Below, piece by piece: positions 46,274 to 58,293 of a stretch of DNA of 64,000 nt (position 1 is its first letter; each line of letters opens with the position of its first letter). A program made the position numbers and the translations under genes. The stretch is from Lycium barbarum (lineage: Eukaryota; Streptophyta; Magnoliopsida; Solanales; Solanaceae). Location: positions 111,461,601 through 111,525,600 of the forward strand of contig NC_083339.1 in the NCBI RefSeq assembly GCF_019175385.1, read 5' to 3'. The notes under the pieces are model-generated. The model made no database searches, was not told where the DNA came from, and saw only the letters and a program-made list of their open reading frames with translations.

Positions 46274-48358
46274 TTAATCCTGTTGTTGCTGCTGAGGTAT
46301 CTCCTCCGCAGAAGTACGAATGGGAACCCTCTCTACTGCTGGCTCAGTGGACTCAAGAGGTGGAGCTGACTGGCCCTGTAGCTGCAGGTCCTGATGAGCT
46401 ATCATAATCGGCCTGACTGGTGCTGGGATAGCACTAGTGCTGGAAGATGCGCCGGTGAACCTTGTGTCCAGGCGCCACCGCCGAATACCCTTCTGAAGCT
46501 CGGGGTCTTCATCCTCATTATCCTTCCCCTCATCCTCATCATCAGCCAATGTGTCAGGCCTCTTTCTCTTGCGAATTTCCTTAGGCTCATCCTCAGTCAC
46601 CAAGTCAACTACTCTGATCAAATCTGAAATGCTGGCGACTAGTGCAGGTGGTGTCAGGTCATCCACAATAACCTGCTCTCTTGTTCGAAGGGCCTTAATC
46701 CCAGCTCTGAGCTGGTCAAGCTCGGTCTTCAAATCTCCCGAAGTACCACTGTCCCTCTTCTTCTCAATAGTGAGTATCCACATCTCTAAACTGTCAAGTC
46801 ACGCATTTACCCTAGCGTGATGTCTTTCCATAGCATCCTGAAGAGGCTCCAACTCTGGTGCAATCTCTTTCCGGACAAAACTACCCAACTGCTGTAATAT
46901 CTGGGTTACCTGCTGATCAGCACGCTCTGCCTTGATGGCAAACTCTCTGAAGTTGGCTCTGTTGATGACAAAGAGATCCTCAGAGGCCGATGCTGCAACT
47001 GACGTAGGAATAGGAGATGAAGATGGGACAGCAGGCCGAGGTGGTGCCTCTGAAGAAGGGGTAGCATCAACTACAGATGGTATGGAGGCCTCTGCTGTGG
47101 ACAGTCCTTCCGTGCCCATATCAACTGTGCCCTGTGGTACTGAATCCATAACATGCTCAGTCTGCTCATCCATGAGATCTAGCAATGAATTACTGGTGGC
47201 CTGAGATGTACGGAGGGTCTCATCCTTACTCCGTGTGATGTCACACACCTTTGTTGCGGGGAGAGTGGCTGCAAATGTATCAATGTGCCTCACCTGGGCC
47301 AACCTACAGAACTGTGTGATAAGGCACGGGAATATCAAGGTTGTCGCCTCCTGTGGTACGCGTGCCCGAATGGCTCTACTGATCAATTCACCCAAGTTCA
47401 GTGGGTACCTAGATAGCATGACAGCCACAACCACTGCTCTGTCCGGCGTGACTATGTTATCTGCTCCCGTAGGCAGAACTCGATATATGACGAAATTCCA
47501 CCAAAATTTATCTTCCAAGCTGATATCCGCCATATGTATTTTGGCAGCCAAATTTCTCACCCATGGGGCCTAGTCCGTCGGCCCTCTAGCCATCACCATC
47601 GCAAACCATTCCCTTACAGATTGCTCAGCCCTTCTTTCAAACTTATCATCATATTCCACTGTGGTCGGTGCCACGAAGTCATCACCAAAATAAAACTTAT
47701 TGATTGTGCGGGCTGAGATATCAACATGGACACCCCGAACATACACTGTGTCTAATGGAGGGGCGGCTTTCAAAGCTCTCTTGTTCTTCTGCCGCTGCTC
47801 TAGCATCACTCTGTAGGTAGCATAGAATTCTCGAACCATGGTCGAGAAATAATCCCCTGGAGGCTGTGTGAATGCCTCAAGATGATAGTGCTGGATGAGA
47901 TCAGTAATCCGAGGGTAGCTCTCTAAGCCACTCATACTGATTTGTTCTTCTTCTTGAATATTCCTCCTCAGATTACCCCCGCTGACTGTAGTCGCCCCCT
48001 TTATATAGTACTTTCGGTACCCCTCATAAGGGAATCGGATTGCAACTACCTCCATCTTTTGCAGCCGCAGCCGCTCTTGTTCGTCATCTGAATTTCGCTC
48101 AGAAGCAGCTGGTTGCTCTGTTGCTGCCTCGCTAGCACCAGTGAATGTGGAAGATGAAGCCCCCTCTGCAGACTGGGAAGAGAGTGGGGTGGGTGATGCT
48201 GCTCGGGGAGTGGTGGCCTATTCCCTCAATCTAGTCGTTGGGACCACCGCTTGACGTTCAGAGTCGGAGGGTTCATCCCTAAGAGTAAGGGTTGTTTGTC
48301 CCCGACCTCAGCCTTTTTTGGGACCACCACCCCGCTTGACTGGATTCTTTGGAGGCAT
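46274..48358 (-). pseudogene. Athila/Tat third ORF, putative plant transposon protein, four in-frame stops
   Basis: One frame of 695 codons runs from ATG 48358 to the stop at 46274 without any frameshift, broken by four stops: TGA after PKKG (near 48310), TAG at about 48220-48218, TAG at 47572-47570, and TGA at 46801-46799. The N-terminal part is Ser/Ala/Glu-rich. The centre (SYPRITDLIQHYHLEAFTQP, then DKFWWNFVIYRVLP) has the look of the uncharacterised plant transposon-protein domain often found downstream of integrase in Solanaceae-type Gypsy elements. The C-terminal half has acidic runs and a Gln-rich end. The function of this protein is not established; position alone makes it env-like. 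All four stops can be made by one C-to-T or G-to-A change. Confidence 0.75.
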
Positions 48359-48454
48359 ATCTGCAAAAAGAACACCCTTCGTTGTTGAGACAACCATAGA
48401 AATATAACAAAACCAGACAAAAGTGCAAAACATGTGATAATGTTAAAGCTGCCA

Positions 48455-48715
48455 GCGGTCCGTCGATTTGCTACAAGAGTCGTCGAACAGATCGACGGAG
48501 CGTCGAAGTGTTCGTCGAATCGATCGACGAGTTGTCGATCTCATCGTTGATCTCTTGTTAGCCACTGGAATTTGCAACTTAAAGACGGTGGGAAAGACGC
48601 CCCGTCAATTGACTCGACGGGCCGTCGAGTCCACCGTCGAGTCCACCGTCGAGTTTGTTTTGGTTACAACTTCTGAGAGGGCTCATTCGACCATCGAACT
48701 GAGCGTCGAATGATT
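48455..48715. repeat. Second cluster of tcgacg/cgtcga palindromes
   Basis: Contains ccgtcgatttgctac, gatcgacggagcgtcga, gatcgacgagttgtcga and a repeated gtcgagtccaccgtcgag. Located just upstream of the third ORF in its own orientation. Confidence 0.8.
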
Positions 48716-49424
48716 TCGCAGGCTGCTACTAACAAATTCAATACAATCCTTTGGCCGTGGTGCAAATTTTCATGTAGTTTGGGGTTGTTCAGACTTCACC
48801 CCACGTTGGCTTGGGTTAGAATTGGGGAAACAATTGGCGGGCAAAGCAACTCTGTGGTAGTAATGCCCTCCAAGCCATCGTTACACACAACGCCACACTT
48901 TGGCATTTCATCAAACAGGTGGCGGGAAAAATAACAACAATCTCATGAATGAGGTGTGTTTGTCGTAATGCCCTTCGACTCGGCTAAAGACCAATGAATC
49001 AACATCAAAAAACAAACCACCCCCAGAAAAAAATTGAGTATCCCAGGCGAAATAATAGAAAAACATGGAGCAATTGGAAGGCAAGCAAAATAATCAAAAC
49101 AATCCATGGAATGCGAGCAAACAACTAGCAAGAACAAGGGAGCAAACAATCCACGAACTCACATACCTTAAAATGGAAAGAAGATTTGATTTCAGCCCGT
49201 AAGGAAAGAAAAACACACGAATAATCACTACTAGGGTGACACACACACAGAGGGACAGAGTAATGGGGCAGGAGGGGAACGGTGGTTGTAGAGTGGTGAA
49301 GAGAGGGGAATGTGGGTAACCGTTATGGGAGAAGGAGAGATGGAGAGAGAGAGAGAGAATTTCAAAAGAAGTGAATAGGGAAAGGGAGTGAGATGGCGCG
49401 GGGTTATAATAACACTCACCCGAA
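48716..49424. other. Non-coding spacer of the Athila/Tat-like element
   Basis: Lies between palindrome clusters two and three. It contains a (GA)n run at about 49328-49348. No frame with recognisable content. Confidence 0.5.
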
Positions 49425-49481
49425 CCGACGCATCAAAAGGAAGGAGCGTCGATTGGTTCGACCCTCCGTCGAGTGAAAACG

Positions 49482-49512
<31 letters not shown>

Positions 49513-49690
49513 TTTTTTTTTTTAAATGAAAAAGAGGGAAGAACGCCCCGTCGAACTGACCGTCGATCAGTTTGACGGAGCGTCAAACCTGTCGTCGAAC
49601 TGCCATTATTTCCAGTGACGAATCTTTCAGGTGGTCCACTCTGACGGTGCATTCGACGGCTCGTCAAACAGATCGACGTTCCGTCAAATG
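49425..49690. repeat. Third palindrome cluster with a C31 homopolymer
   Basis: The same tcgac/cgtcga hairpin words flank a run of 31 C's (49482-49512) followed by 11 T's. The minus-strand frame at 49416-49715 is only a translation of this tract. Confidence 0.85.
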
Positions 49691-49880
49691 CGCCGTGTAT
49701 CTGCTTTCCTGACAATTTCTGGGTTCAACACTTAGGTTCCTCGACACATCAACAAACATCAAAACAACACAACAACAAAAATCAATGAAATGGAAAAACA
49801 TATTGCGAAAATGAACATGGGTTGCCTCCCAAGAAGCGCACAATTTAACGTCGCAGCACGACGTAATACCACTTTTGGTG

Positions 49881-51020
49881 TTAAGGTCCGGTGCCATGTT
49901 TCAACCGGTGAGCATCAACAATCTTGTCCCCATCAACCATCCAATGGTAGTGCTTTACCCGATGTCCATTCACCTTGAAAGTATAAGTCCCATCATCGGA
50001 CTTTAACTCCATCGACCCATTGGGTGACACACTCACCAAAGTAAAAGGGCCGGACCACTTGGATTTCAACTTTCCCGGAAAGAGCTTCAACCTTGAATTG
50101 AATAGCAACACCGAATCACCCGGTTGAAAATCTCTCTTCAGAAGTTTGACATCATGATAGTGCTTCATCTTTTCTTTATACAAACTCGCACTCTCATAGG
50201 CATGATACTGAAACTTATCCATTTCATTCATTTGAAACAACCGCAACTTGGCTGCTTCGTCCCAATTCATGTTCAATTTTTTTAATGCCCACAAAGCTTT
50301 GTGTTCAAGTTCAACAGGTAGATGGAAATCTTTACCAAACAAAAACCGATAAGGAAAAGTACCAATGGGCTTCTTGAATGTCGTTCTATAAGCCCAAAGA
50401 GCATCATCAAGCTTAGATGACCAATCAGTTCTATTTGCATTAACCGTCTTGGCTAAGATGCTATTTATCTCCCGATTGGAGACTTCGACTTGCCCACTAG
50501 TTTGGGGATGGTAAGGAGTTGTCACCCTGTGCTTCACTCCATATTTCTTCATGATATTAGCGAATTGCTTGTTGCATAAGTGAGTGCTACCATCACTAAT
50601 GATTGCCCTTGGAGTGCCAAACCTTGTGAATATGTTTCTTTTGAGAAAATTAGTGACACTCTTGCCGTCATTGTTGAGCAATGCTACAGCTTCGACCCAC
50701 TTGGACACATAGTCAACCGCAACAAGGATGTATCGCATACTACGAGAACTCACAAATGGGCCCATAAAGTTGATGCCCCACACATCAAATAGCTCAACCT
50801 CCATGACAAAATTCATTGGCATTTCATGCTTCCTCCCAATTGACCCTTCGCGTTGACATTGGTCACAAGATTTCACCATCAAATTTGCATCATGATAAAG
50901 GGTGGGCCAATAATAGTCACATTCAAGCACTTTTGCCGTTGTGCGGTTCCCACTGTGATGACCCCCCACAGGAGAGTTATGGCAAGCTTTCAAGATTTCC
51001 ATGGCCTCGGATTCAGCCAC
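49881..51020 (-). pseudogene. Gypsy integrase, first catalytic Asp replaced
   Basis: This is the integrase end of the polyprotein, the enzyme that would insert the cDNA. It shows a zinc-binding HHCC region (GHHSGN near residue 20, then CDQCQ near 52), the core with WGINFMGPF (about 81-89), IISDGSTHL and [11 protein letters not shown], and a GPY/F-type tail (KWSGPFTLV). In related Gypsy integrases the first motif reads WGIDFMGPF, with the Asp catalytic; here AAC encodes Asn, one G-to-A change. The frame is otherwise open for 379 codons. The reverse transcriptase part is upstream across a damaged RNase H stretch. Integration activity would be lost. Confidence 0.85.
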
Positions 51021-51489
51021 ACATCGCCGAATGATGTTGTCGGCACAAGTGCAGAATAAATAGGGCTCATCCTAACTATCTCTCAAAAATTTCTTCTTTT
51101 GATAAGCCTTGATGTCGTCGGGGATAAGACCCGTCATCAAGAAGTTGGTGATACCTGCATACCAAGAAGCAACCTCACAAGATACAGCCAAGAGTCTCTC
51201 ATCGGGGAAAACATCATTTAGTTCAAGATATCCACTCGGTCTCCCAGCTTCCTCAAGTCCAGATAGATGATCCGCAACTTAGTTTTCACAACCTTTTCGA
51301 TCTTTGACCTCAAAGTCAAGCTATTGCATCAACAATACCCAATGAATCAACCGCGGCTTTGCATCTTTCTTTGTCATAAAATATCTCAAGGCCGCATGAT
51401 CCGTATGAACGTAGATAGGCCCGGAACTTCTCAAACGCATAGACAATGGCTAGAAGTTCCTGCTCGGTGACGGTATAATTCATTTGAGC
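51021..51489 (-). pseudogene. Damaged RNase H and linker of the Gypsy polyprotein
   Basis: Readable pieces include NYTVTEQELLAIVYAFEKFR, then VADHLSGLEEAG and GLIPDDIKAYQKKKF. A short deletion after the first piece shifts frame, and stops interrupt the rest (for example before AQMNYTV, before LDFEV, before VADHLS and before DEPYLF). This joins the reverse transcriptase frame to the integrase frame. Confidence 0.75.
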
Positions 51490-53493
51490 TCAATTGAGGG
51501 TCTTGCTAGCATAATAAATTGAGTGCATGATTTTGTTGTGCCTTTTCCCAAGCACCACACCAATAGAAAATCCGCTCGCGTCACACATGAGCTCAAATGG
51601 CAATGACCAATCCGGAGATACAATAATTGGAGTAGAGGCGAGCATTTCCTTCAACTCATTAAATGCCTTAAGGCACTTCTCATCAAACGCAAACTTAGCT
51701 TCTTTTTCAAGAAGCTTACACATTGGGTTGGCGATCTTGGAGAAATCTTTGATGAACTGCCGATAGAAGCCGACATGTCCCAAGAAGCTACGAACTCCTT
51801 TGACAGAGATAGGTGGAGGGAGCTTGGCTATAACATCAACTTTTGCTTGGTCTACCTCAATACCCTTCTCGGAAATCCTATGGCCAAGGACAATCCCTTC
51901 CTTCACCATGAAATGATATTTATCCCAATTAAGTACAAGGTTGGTTTCTTCACACCGCTTCAATACCTTACCGAGATTGGCAAGACATTCGTCAAAAGAG
52001 TCACCAACAACCGAAAAGTCATCCATGAAGACGTCCAAGAAATCTTCCACCATATCCGAGAAAATAGACATCATACACCGTTGGAAAGTAGCCAGGGCAT
52101 TGCATAAGCCAAAAGGCATGCAACTAAAAGCAAAAGTGCCATAAGGACAAGTGAAAGTGGTTTTCTCCTTGTCCTCTAATGCAATTTTAATTTGGTTGTA
52201 CCCTGAATAGCCATCCAAAAAGCAATAATAAGATCTTCCGACTAGCCGATCAAGCATTTGATCAATAAAAGGCATAGGGAAGTGGTCTTTACAAGTCGCG
52301 GTGTTGAGCTTTCGATAGTCCATACACACTCGCCATCCGATAACTGTCCTTATAGGAAACAACTCATTCTTGGAATTAGGGATAACAGTGATGCCCCCCT
52401 TCTTTGGCACACATTGCACCGGACTAACCCATGGACTATTTACAATTGGGTATACAACACCCGCATCCAACCATTTGATTATCTCCTTCTTGACCACTTC
52501 TTGCATAGGAGGGTTTAGCCTTCTTTGATGCTCTACACTTGGTGAACTATCCTCCTCAAGTTCGATTTTATGTTCACAAATACTGGAGGGACTAATATCC
52601 GCAATAGTCCACCCAATAGATCTTCGATACGCCCACAACACTTCAAGCACCTTTTGAGTTTGTTCCTCATTTAACAAAGATGAGAGAATAACCGATAAAG
52701 TATTATTTGGGCCAAGAAAAGCATACTTCAAATGAGAGGGAAGTAGCTTGAGCTCAAGTTTTGGAAGCTCAATAATCGAAGGCTTAGCCGGAAGAGTGGT
52801 TCTTTTATTAAGATCAAGAGATAATTTCTTTGGCTCATAAGAGTACGAACCCCGGCCAATAAGAGAATTAACCGTTTCAATATACCCCTCCATGTCATCC
52901 GCCTCGAAGTTCACCAAAATAGCCGAGAGTGTTTCGTCAAAGTGCTCCTCCTCTAACTTATGATCCACCGCTTCATCTACCACATCGAAAGAATCAATGA
53001 CCGAAATGCTCTCATAAGCACTAGGCAATTTTAACCCCTTGCTAGCTTGGAAAATTACCTCTTCATCATTGACCCAAAATTTTATTTCATTCTTTTCCGA
53101 GTCCATTAGAGCTCTCCTGGTGGCAAGAAATGGCCTTCCCAAAATAATTGGGACTTTTTTGTCAACCGCACAATCAAGGATGACAAAATCTGCTGGCAAT
53201 AAGAATCCCTCCACTCTAACAAGGACGTCATCAACAACCCCTACCGGTCTTTTGATGGTTCTATCGGCCATTTGGAGACGCATGCTAGTTGGTATAGGTG
53301 TTCCCAAACCGGATTGTTTATAGATGGCTAGTGGTATCAAATTAATACTAGCCCCATTATCACATAAAGCACGAGTAAAATCATGATGACCGATGGTGCA
53401 AGGGATAGTGAAAGCCCCGGGATCTTCCTTCTTCTCAACCTTTAATGACGAAATAATAGCGCTCACATATTCCATATAAGTTGTGGAAAGCAA
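51490..53493 (-). pseudogene. Gypsy protease and reverse transcriptase
   Basis: The 667-codon frame covers an aspartic protease (LCDNGASINLIP, residues about 43-54; ILGRPFLA near 117), a linker, reverse transcriptase (about 335-515, with FLDGYSGYNQI near 425, MPFGLCNA near 459 and the active-site FMDDFSVV near 489), a connection region (FLGHVGFYRQFI) and the start of RNase H (FELMCDASG). The polymerase motifs look intact. The first codon shown is TTG, not ATG, because the frame enters from a truncation; no gag precedes it. It ends at a TGA just before the RNase H core. It cannot be expressed as a complete polyprotein. Confidence 0.88.
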
Positions 53494-53899
53494 AAACCTG
53501 ATTTGGGTTTGTGCAACTTTTATTCATAATCCATTTTTCCCACATGGAATTAATTCCAAGGGGATGGAAGTTTATCTTTCAACGGTACTCTAAATAGTCC
53601 AAGGGGGTGTGTTATTCATATGTGAAAAAAAAATGGCATTATAACTGAATTTGAATCACTTGATATTGTATTCTAAGCGAATAATTTTTTTTAAGTAGGG
53701 TGAGATAGGTCATGACTTATCTCTTTATGAAACTACAGACCAAATTACTTCCGTTGTATATACTCGAATGGATTTAGGTGGATTCATTTGGTGATAATGG
53801 ATATGTTCCTATCACACCAATATACCATCAAAAGATAATCCATTTAATATCGTTGGTCCCAGTGGGAGTAACTAATTAATTGATAATCGGTTTGTCAAT
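53494..53899. other. Non-coding DNA between two retroelement relics
   Basis: No gene, and no LTR edge at the point where the Gypsy similarity stops. This may be target DNA brought in by a deletion. Confidence 0.4.
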
Positions 53900-55877
53900 C
53901 TCAACCTCGACGCACAAGTCATTCTTGAATTCTCCCTCATCGTTTTGAGATTGAAGGGGAAGCATATATAGTTATTCCACTTGATGGAAAGAGCTACATA
54001 TGTAATGTAGGCTCTTGCATACCCTACTAAGGATAAATAGTTACAACAATGGAAATTGAAATGGACTCCGTGAAATCAAATCAAGTGGAAGTTGACTGAT
54101 ATTTTGGATCTTAAAGCTATTGGGAACAAAGGGTTCTCAAACTCAAGCATAAGGCTTGAAGCTTCATGTATTCTTGATCCATAAATACTTCTATTTCTAG
54201 AGGCGAAATTTCTAGTTGGAGGATGTGTCCTCATACTACTAAACAATAATACTGGAAAACAGTTAAGATGATACAGTGGTATCTTAAAGGCACAGTAGAA
54301 TATACCCTGTCTTGTCAAGGAATTGAGAAAAAGATTTAGATGAGAGTAGATCTAAATCTAAGTATGTTCTTCTTGCTATTGGGATATAAAATATATTGAT
54401 ATTAAGTGTAATTTGGTGTCAGAGACGTAGTTGTACATAGAGAAGTGTACATGAAGTACATCTATACGCATCATTTGGTAGAAAAACTAGGCTGAATTGG
54501 TGAAAACACCCCTAACCTTGGCACGTATTATTACTTTAGTCGCCAAACTATTGTCACACTTAAAAACACCCTTAATATTGGCAAACTAAATTTAAATTCA
54601 ATCCATGTTTCCACGTGGCACAACAAGAAAATGCCAAGTGGACAGCGCGTGGATTCACGTTGCTGAGGTGTCCTAACACGGGGGTGAATTTAAATTGAGT
54701 TGACCAAGATTAGGGGTGTTTTTAAGAGGGTCAATAGTTCAGGGACTAAAGTACATAAATGTGCCAAATTTAGGGGTGTTTTCACCACAACATATGTTGC
54801 TTATGAAAGATAATATGATATCGTTGGGTTTATGTAGTGATGATGTATTTATAAATCCTAATTTATATGGATCATGTTCACGTAAAAACTGCATTTTTTG
54901 GTAATGTTAGTTGATGCCTAAATTATTCATCATTGTTTTTTCATATACATCAAATGTATTTTTATGTTTAGAACATAAATTCCAAGTGTAAGTATGTCGG
55001 ACAGACAAAAAGATTGGCCTACTCACACGGGCAATTGCATCTATTGTCTGGTGATAGATAGAGATGAGACAATTATAAACTAATTGTTGTCAGAAGTGAT
55101 GATAAAAGAGATCTTGAAGTTCATAATAAGCTTGTCGTTTGTTTTTTGGTTTAATCATATGTGATTAAAATGTGATAGTCTGTCTTAAAGCTAGATGTGA
55201 GTTCTGATGGATTAAATGTATGAGTAGATTTGTGAACTCAAAGTTAGACATGAGTTGTTTGAACTATAATCTGCACAACATCTTAATTTAGCAAAAGACA
55301 CACGCTCCATTAGGAAAGAGCTAGTAAATACTATGGTACAAAGTATGCATTAGTGACCTATAATGGCGATACAAGTTTAATCTCTACTTGTTATTGAGTG
55401 AAGCCTAGATAATTTTCTCTTTGTACCCTTATGACTTTGACCAGTTTCTTAAGATTCAATTTGATGTTTGCTATCTTAGGGTGTTGCCAAGAGATCATGG
55501 ATGATTCGGTCTGGCGGAACATTTCTAGAAAAGCATATCAAATTGAGATTGAGAGATTCATGAGATGAGGAAGATTATTGAGTATTATCACATTAATTGT
55601 GTTCTTTGGTCGACCTTTTATGTTTGTCTTTGAGACAAGAACATGATGATGAACTCAAGTTATGACAAAAGAGCTGTTGAGATGTGAATGTGATACATGA
55701 TCTAGGGTACTGCATACTGCAATCTACTCCAAGCTCCATTAATCGAGATGCTATATATTCCTAGCAGATGTATAGCAACGAAACTCTCGAAGTATGCACT
55801 AGTCACACGGTCTAGTTGTTATGTATGAAAGTTACAGAATAGGAATGAGAGTTGACCCACCATGTATGAGTGGGAGA
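53900..55877 (+). mobile_element. Copia internal relic
   Basis: A much-decayed plus-strand Copia polymerase. The clearest piece is around 54255-54300, which reads approximately KTVKMIQWYLKGTVEYTLS, equivalent to the conserved YLKGT stretch after the reverse transcriptase. A polypurine tract (tgggaga, 55871-55877) and an LTR follow. A MITE interrupts it at 54499-54786. Confidence 0.55.
54499..54786. mobile_element. MITE, 288 bp, with inverted termini
   Basis: ggtgaaaacaccccta at the left and taggggtgttttcacc at the right are perfect inverses, and inverted similarity continues inward with gaps. The interior contains cacgtggcac-like words. No clear target duplication was found in the flanks. 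Confidence 0.88.
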
Positions 55878-56270
55878 TGTTGGAAATTGGATTCGGGTCA
55901 CCCATGTGGGTCAACCCCGATTTATGTCCATATAAGTAAATATATAATGAGTTAGTATATATTATTATTAAATAAATAAAGAGAAAAGACACAACTGTTA
56001 GGAATTTTATTGAACAATTGTATTCTTTCAAGATTGAAAGGATATAAGAACGTTTCTGTAGAAGAAATGTACACTTCTTTTCCTTTAATACCTACAAGAC
56101 AAAAACTCTCTTCTTTGTGACAAATAACTTCTGTGGAAGATTCCTGCGTTGTTCATGGAGCAATCTTCTCTGCAACTCAGGTACGATTTAGACTGTAACT
56201 TTATACGGTATAGTTCGTATTTTTATACACGTGATTATACTGTCGACTAGTGAAACACATATTGGAGAAT
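55878..56270 (+). mobile_element. Copia 3' LTR (right edge uncertain)
   Basis: Begins tgttggaaattggattcg directly after the polypurine tract. Contains leader-like sequence (acttctgtggaagattcctg). I cannot find the expected CCAACA-type end, so the right edge is approximate. Confidence 0.5.
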
Positions 56271-57744
56271 CTTGGGAGAAATGTGTGTTCTTATGAATTG
56301 TTGTATTTTCTTTTAGTTTTTAAATATTAATGTGTATATGCCGAAGAGTAGGCATGAGGAGTAAAACAGAGTAGCTTCTCATGGTAATGTGTACAAATTG
56401 AGAACATCAATTTAAGTAAAAAAAGAAAATGAATGGCAGAGTGTGTATATGTCTTTTATTATTTTTATAATACTCCATCAATTCCAAATTAATACTCACT
56501 TTAGCTTAAAATAATGGTTATTTTAGGATATCAAGATTAAATTTGATAATCTTTTTATTGTTGTTAAGACATAATGTTTTCAAGAAGAATTAATCTAAAT
56601 AGTCATCCACGCAACTGCTTAAACTAATATAGTCAACGAATAAATAATATTTGTATTGTTCATATAAAATATTTATGTATATAATCGTGTATAGTTAGTG
56701 TATAATATATGTATATCAGCTAGAAAAAATAAACAACAATTCTGATTGACTATTTATCTAAAAATTCCTTTTTTTTTTTAACAAGATAAGAAATTTAAAT
56801 GATGACACTAAAAGATTCTTTTGTGTGAATCGCATCTTACTTAAGGAATCGATCTGGGCTTGGACAAAACTTTTCTTTGTCATATCGTGGTCTAGACAGA
56901 CTCTTTTGCCGTGTTTAGTAACACACGACATGACAGTATTTTTTAGATATATAGTTAAGACGTGTAGAAATCAAACATAACATGGCACATTGAAGTGGTG
57001 TGTGGACAACACATGAGTCATCTGCTTAGCGTGAGCTTTCTAAACTTGATGGAAAATTGCCGAAATATCAGATATGCGTCACGCGTCCTATTCGCAAAAC
57101 CTACAAGAGCCACTCTAGTATTCCCTGCACTTAATAATTTTAACTCAACAACAAATGGTTGGACACCTAATTAATTGCGACCTCCCATAAAAATATTTGG
57201 TCAACCACTTGTATCTCACAAGTAGTATTTATTTTGATATTGAACTGACTTTTTCTAGATTAGTCACCAAAATCATTTAATATCGGTTCCAATTATTTTC
57301 ATGGCATGTGTCTTTTTCTCATTTCACTAGCTACTATATGATTATGAAGGAATAATATATCTACCATATAAGGAAGATAAAAAACAAAAATCCTAAAAGT
57401 GATTTATTTCAAATAATATATGATTGTTGACATGGAAAATCATATAGGTATTTTAGTTGAATAGGCATGCCTATATTTCTTAGTTGGATTTAATGAATTT
57501 CTAGGCCAAGTTCATTTTTTGACTAACAAGCTACACACATTATTTTAGTGATTTTAAAGTTGCAACAATTACTTTAATAACTTCAATAGAAAAAAAGTAA
57601 TAAGCTAAAGAACTATGTGAGAAATTAACCTAATTCTACCACCAATTTTTTTTTTCTCCAACCAAAATAAATCCAGCAGGAAGAAGGCGCGTTTAATCAG
57701 TCAAATATTTCATAAGTACACCAAATAAAAGATCAACTATACAG
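56271..57744. other. Region upstream of the LysM gene, no other gene seen
   Basis: AT-rich, no supported frame. Around 56463-56520, tactccatcaattccaaatt is like the end of a Stowaway-type MITE but lacks a partner. The LysM promoter must lie in the right-hand part. Confidence 0.4.
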
Positions 57745-57957
57745 TTGATGACTTTGAATTCAACTGCCCAAACCATTAACCATCAAACACGACTGAAAAT
57801 AACACCCAACTCCACCTCCGAAACCAAATTAGAATCCCAAACTTTAGTGCTTCATAAAATTTTCTTCTATATTATCCCTTCTAAACTTGATAAAAAAAAC
57901 TCATCCTTCCCCCTTTTCTCTCTCAAATCTCAATTTTCCACACCTAAAGTAATTAAT

Positions 57958-58293
57958 ATGGCTTTCGTTCTAGTAGCAGGAAAATCCACAAAATCACAAA
58001 TAGTAGCCATAGCAGATGCAGCTTCTTTGTACTGTGCTATGGTTATATTAGGTCTGCTTTTAATTAGCTCAGTGAAAGATAATTATTCAACAGATGGAGC
58101 TGTGATTAGAGGGAACCACTTCTTTAACCGGCCATGTGATGAAATTTATGTTGTTGGAGAAGGTGAAACGTTACATACAATAAGTGACAAGTGTGGTGAT
58201 CCTTATATTGTTGAGAGGAATCCACATATTCATGATCCTGATGATGTTTTTCCTGGTCTTGTCATCAAGATCACTCCTAGGAACAGATCATAG
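57958..58293 (+). CDS. Small membrane-anchored LysM-domain protein
   Basis: A complete single-exon frame of 111 residues. After a short hydrophilic start (MAFVLVAGKSTKSQ), residues about 22-38 form one membrane segment (AASLYCAMVILGLLLIS). A single LysM domain follows (about 62-106: EIYVVGEGETLHTISDKCG, then VERNPHIHDPD and VFPGLVIKITP). LysM domains bind N-acetylglucosamine polymers such as chitin or peptidoglycan. Plants have small proteins of this layout with one LysM and no kinase, whose roles are little known. I chose the ATG at 57958 because its context (aatatggct) is good and it sits right at the conserved N-terminus. The frame is open upstream to an ATG at 57748, but that extension looks like leader sequence. 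A candidate poly(A) signal aataaa lies at 58484. Cysteines at 60 and 79 could pair. It appears intact and is the only convincing host gene here. Confidence 0.85.
   Translation: MAFVLVAGKSTKSQIVAIADAASLYCAMVILGLLLISSVKDNYSTDGAVIRGNHFFNRPCDEIYVVGEGETLHTISDKCGDPYIVERNPHIHDPDDVFPGLVIKITPRNRS

Larger units (their letters stand above)
43380..53493 (-). mobile_element. Athila/Tat-like Gypsy retrotransposon, 5'-truncated
   Basis: In minus orientation the order is protease, reverse transcriptase and RNase H (53493-51030), integrase (51020-49881), a region of GC-rich palindromes, a third ORF of the putative plant transposon-protein type (48358-46274), a polypurine tract (about 44840-44828) and a 1.45 kb 3' LTR (44826-43380). 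An extra ORF downstream of integrase is characteristic of Athila/Tat-type elements. Gag and the 5' LTR are missing: similarity stops abruptly at about 53490. Premature stops in the RNase H region and third ORF show that it is dead. Confidence 0.85.

Noticed and set aside
49416..49715. 99-codon frame with a Gly-rich centre
   Set aside because: The glycines are the reverse translation of the C31 run in a palindrome cluster.
57748..57957. Upstream in-frame extension of the LysM protein
   Set aside because: Open by chance; the stretch is low in protein-like pattern, and the ATG at 57958 has better context and fits the family's short N-terminus.
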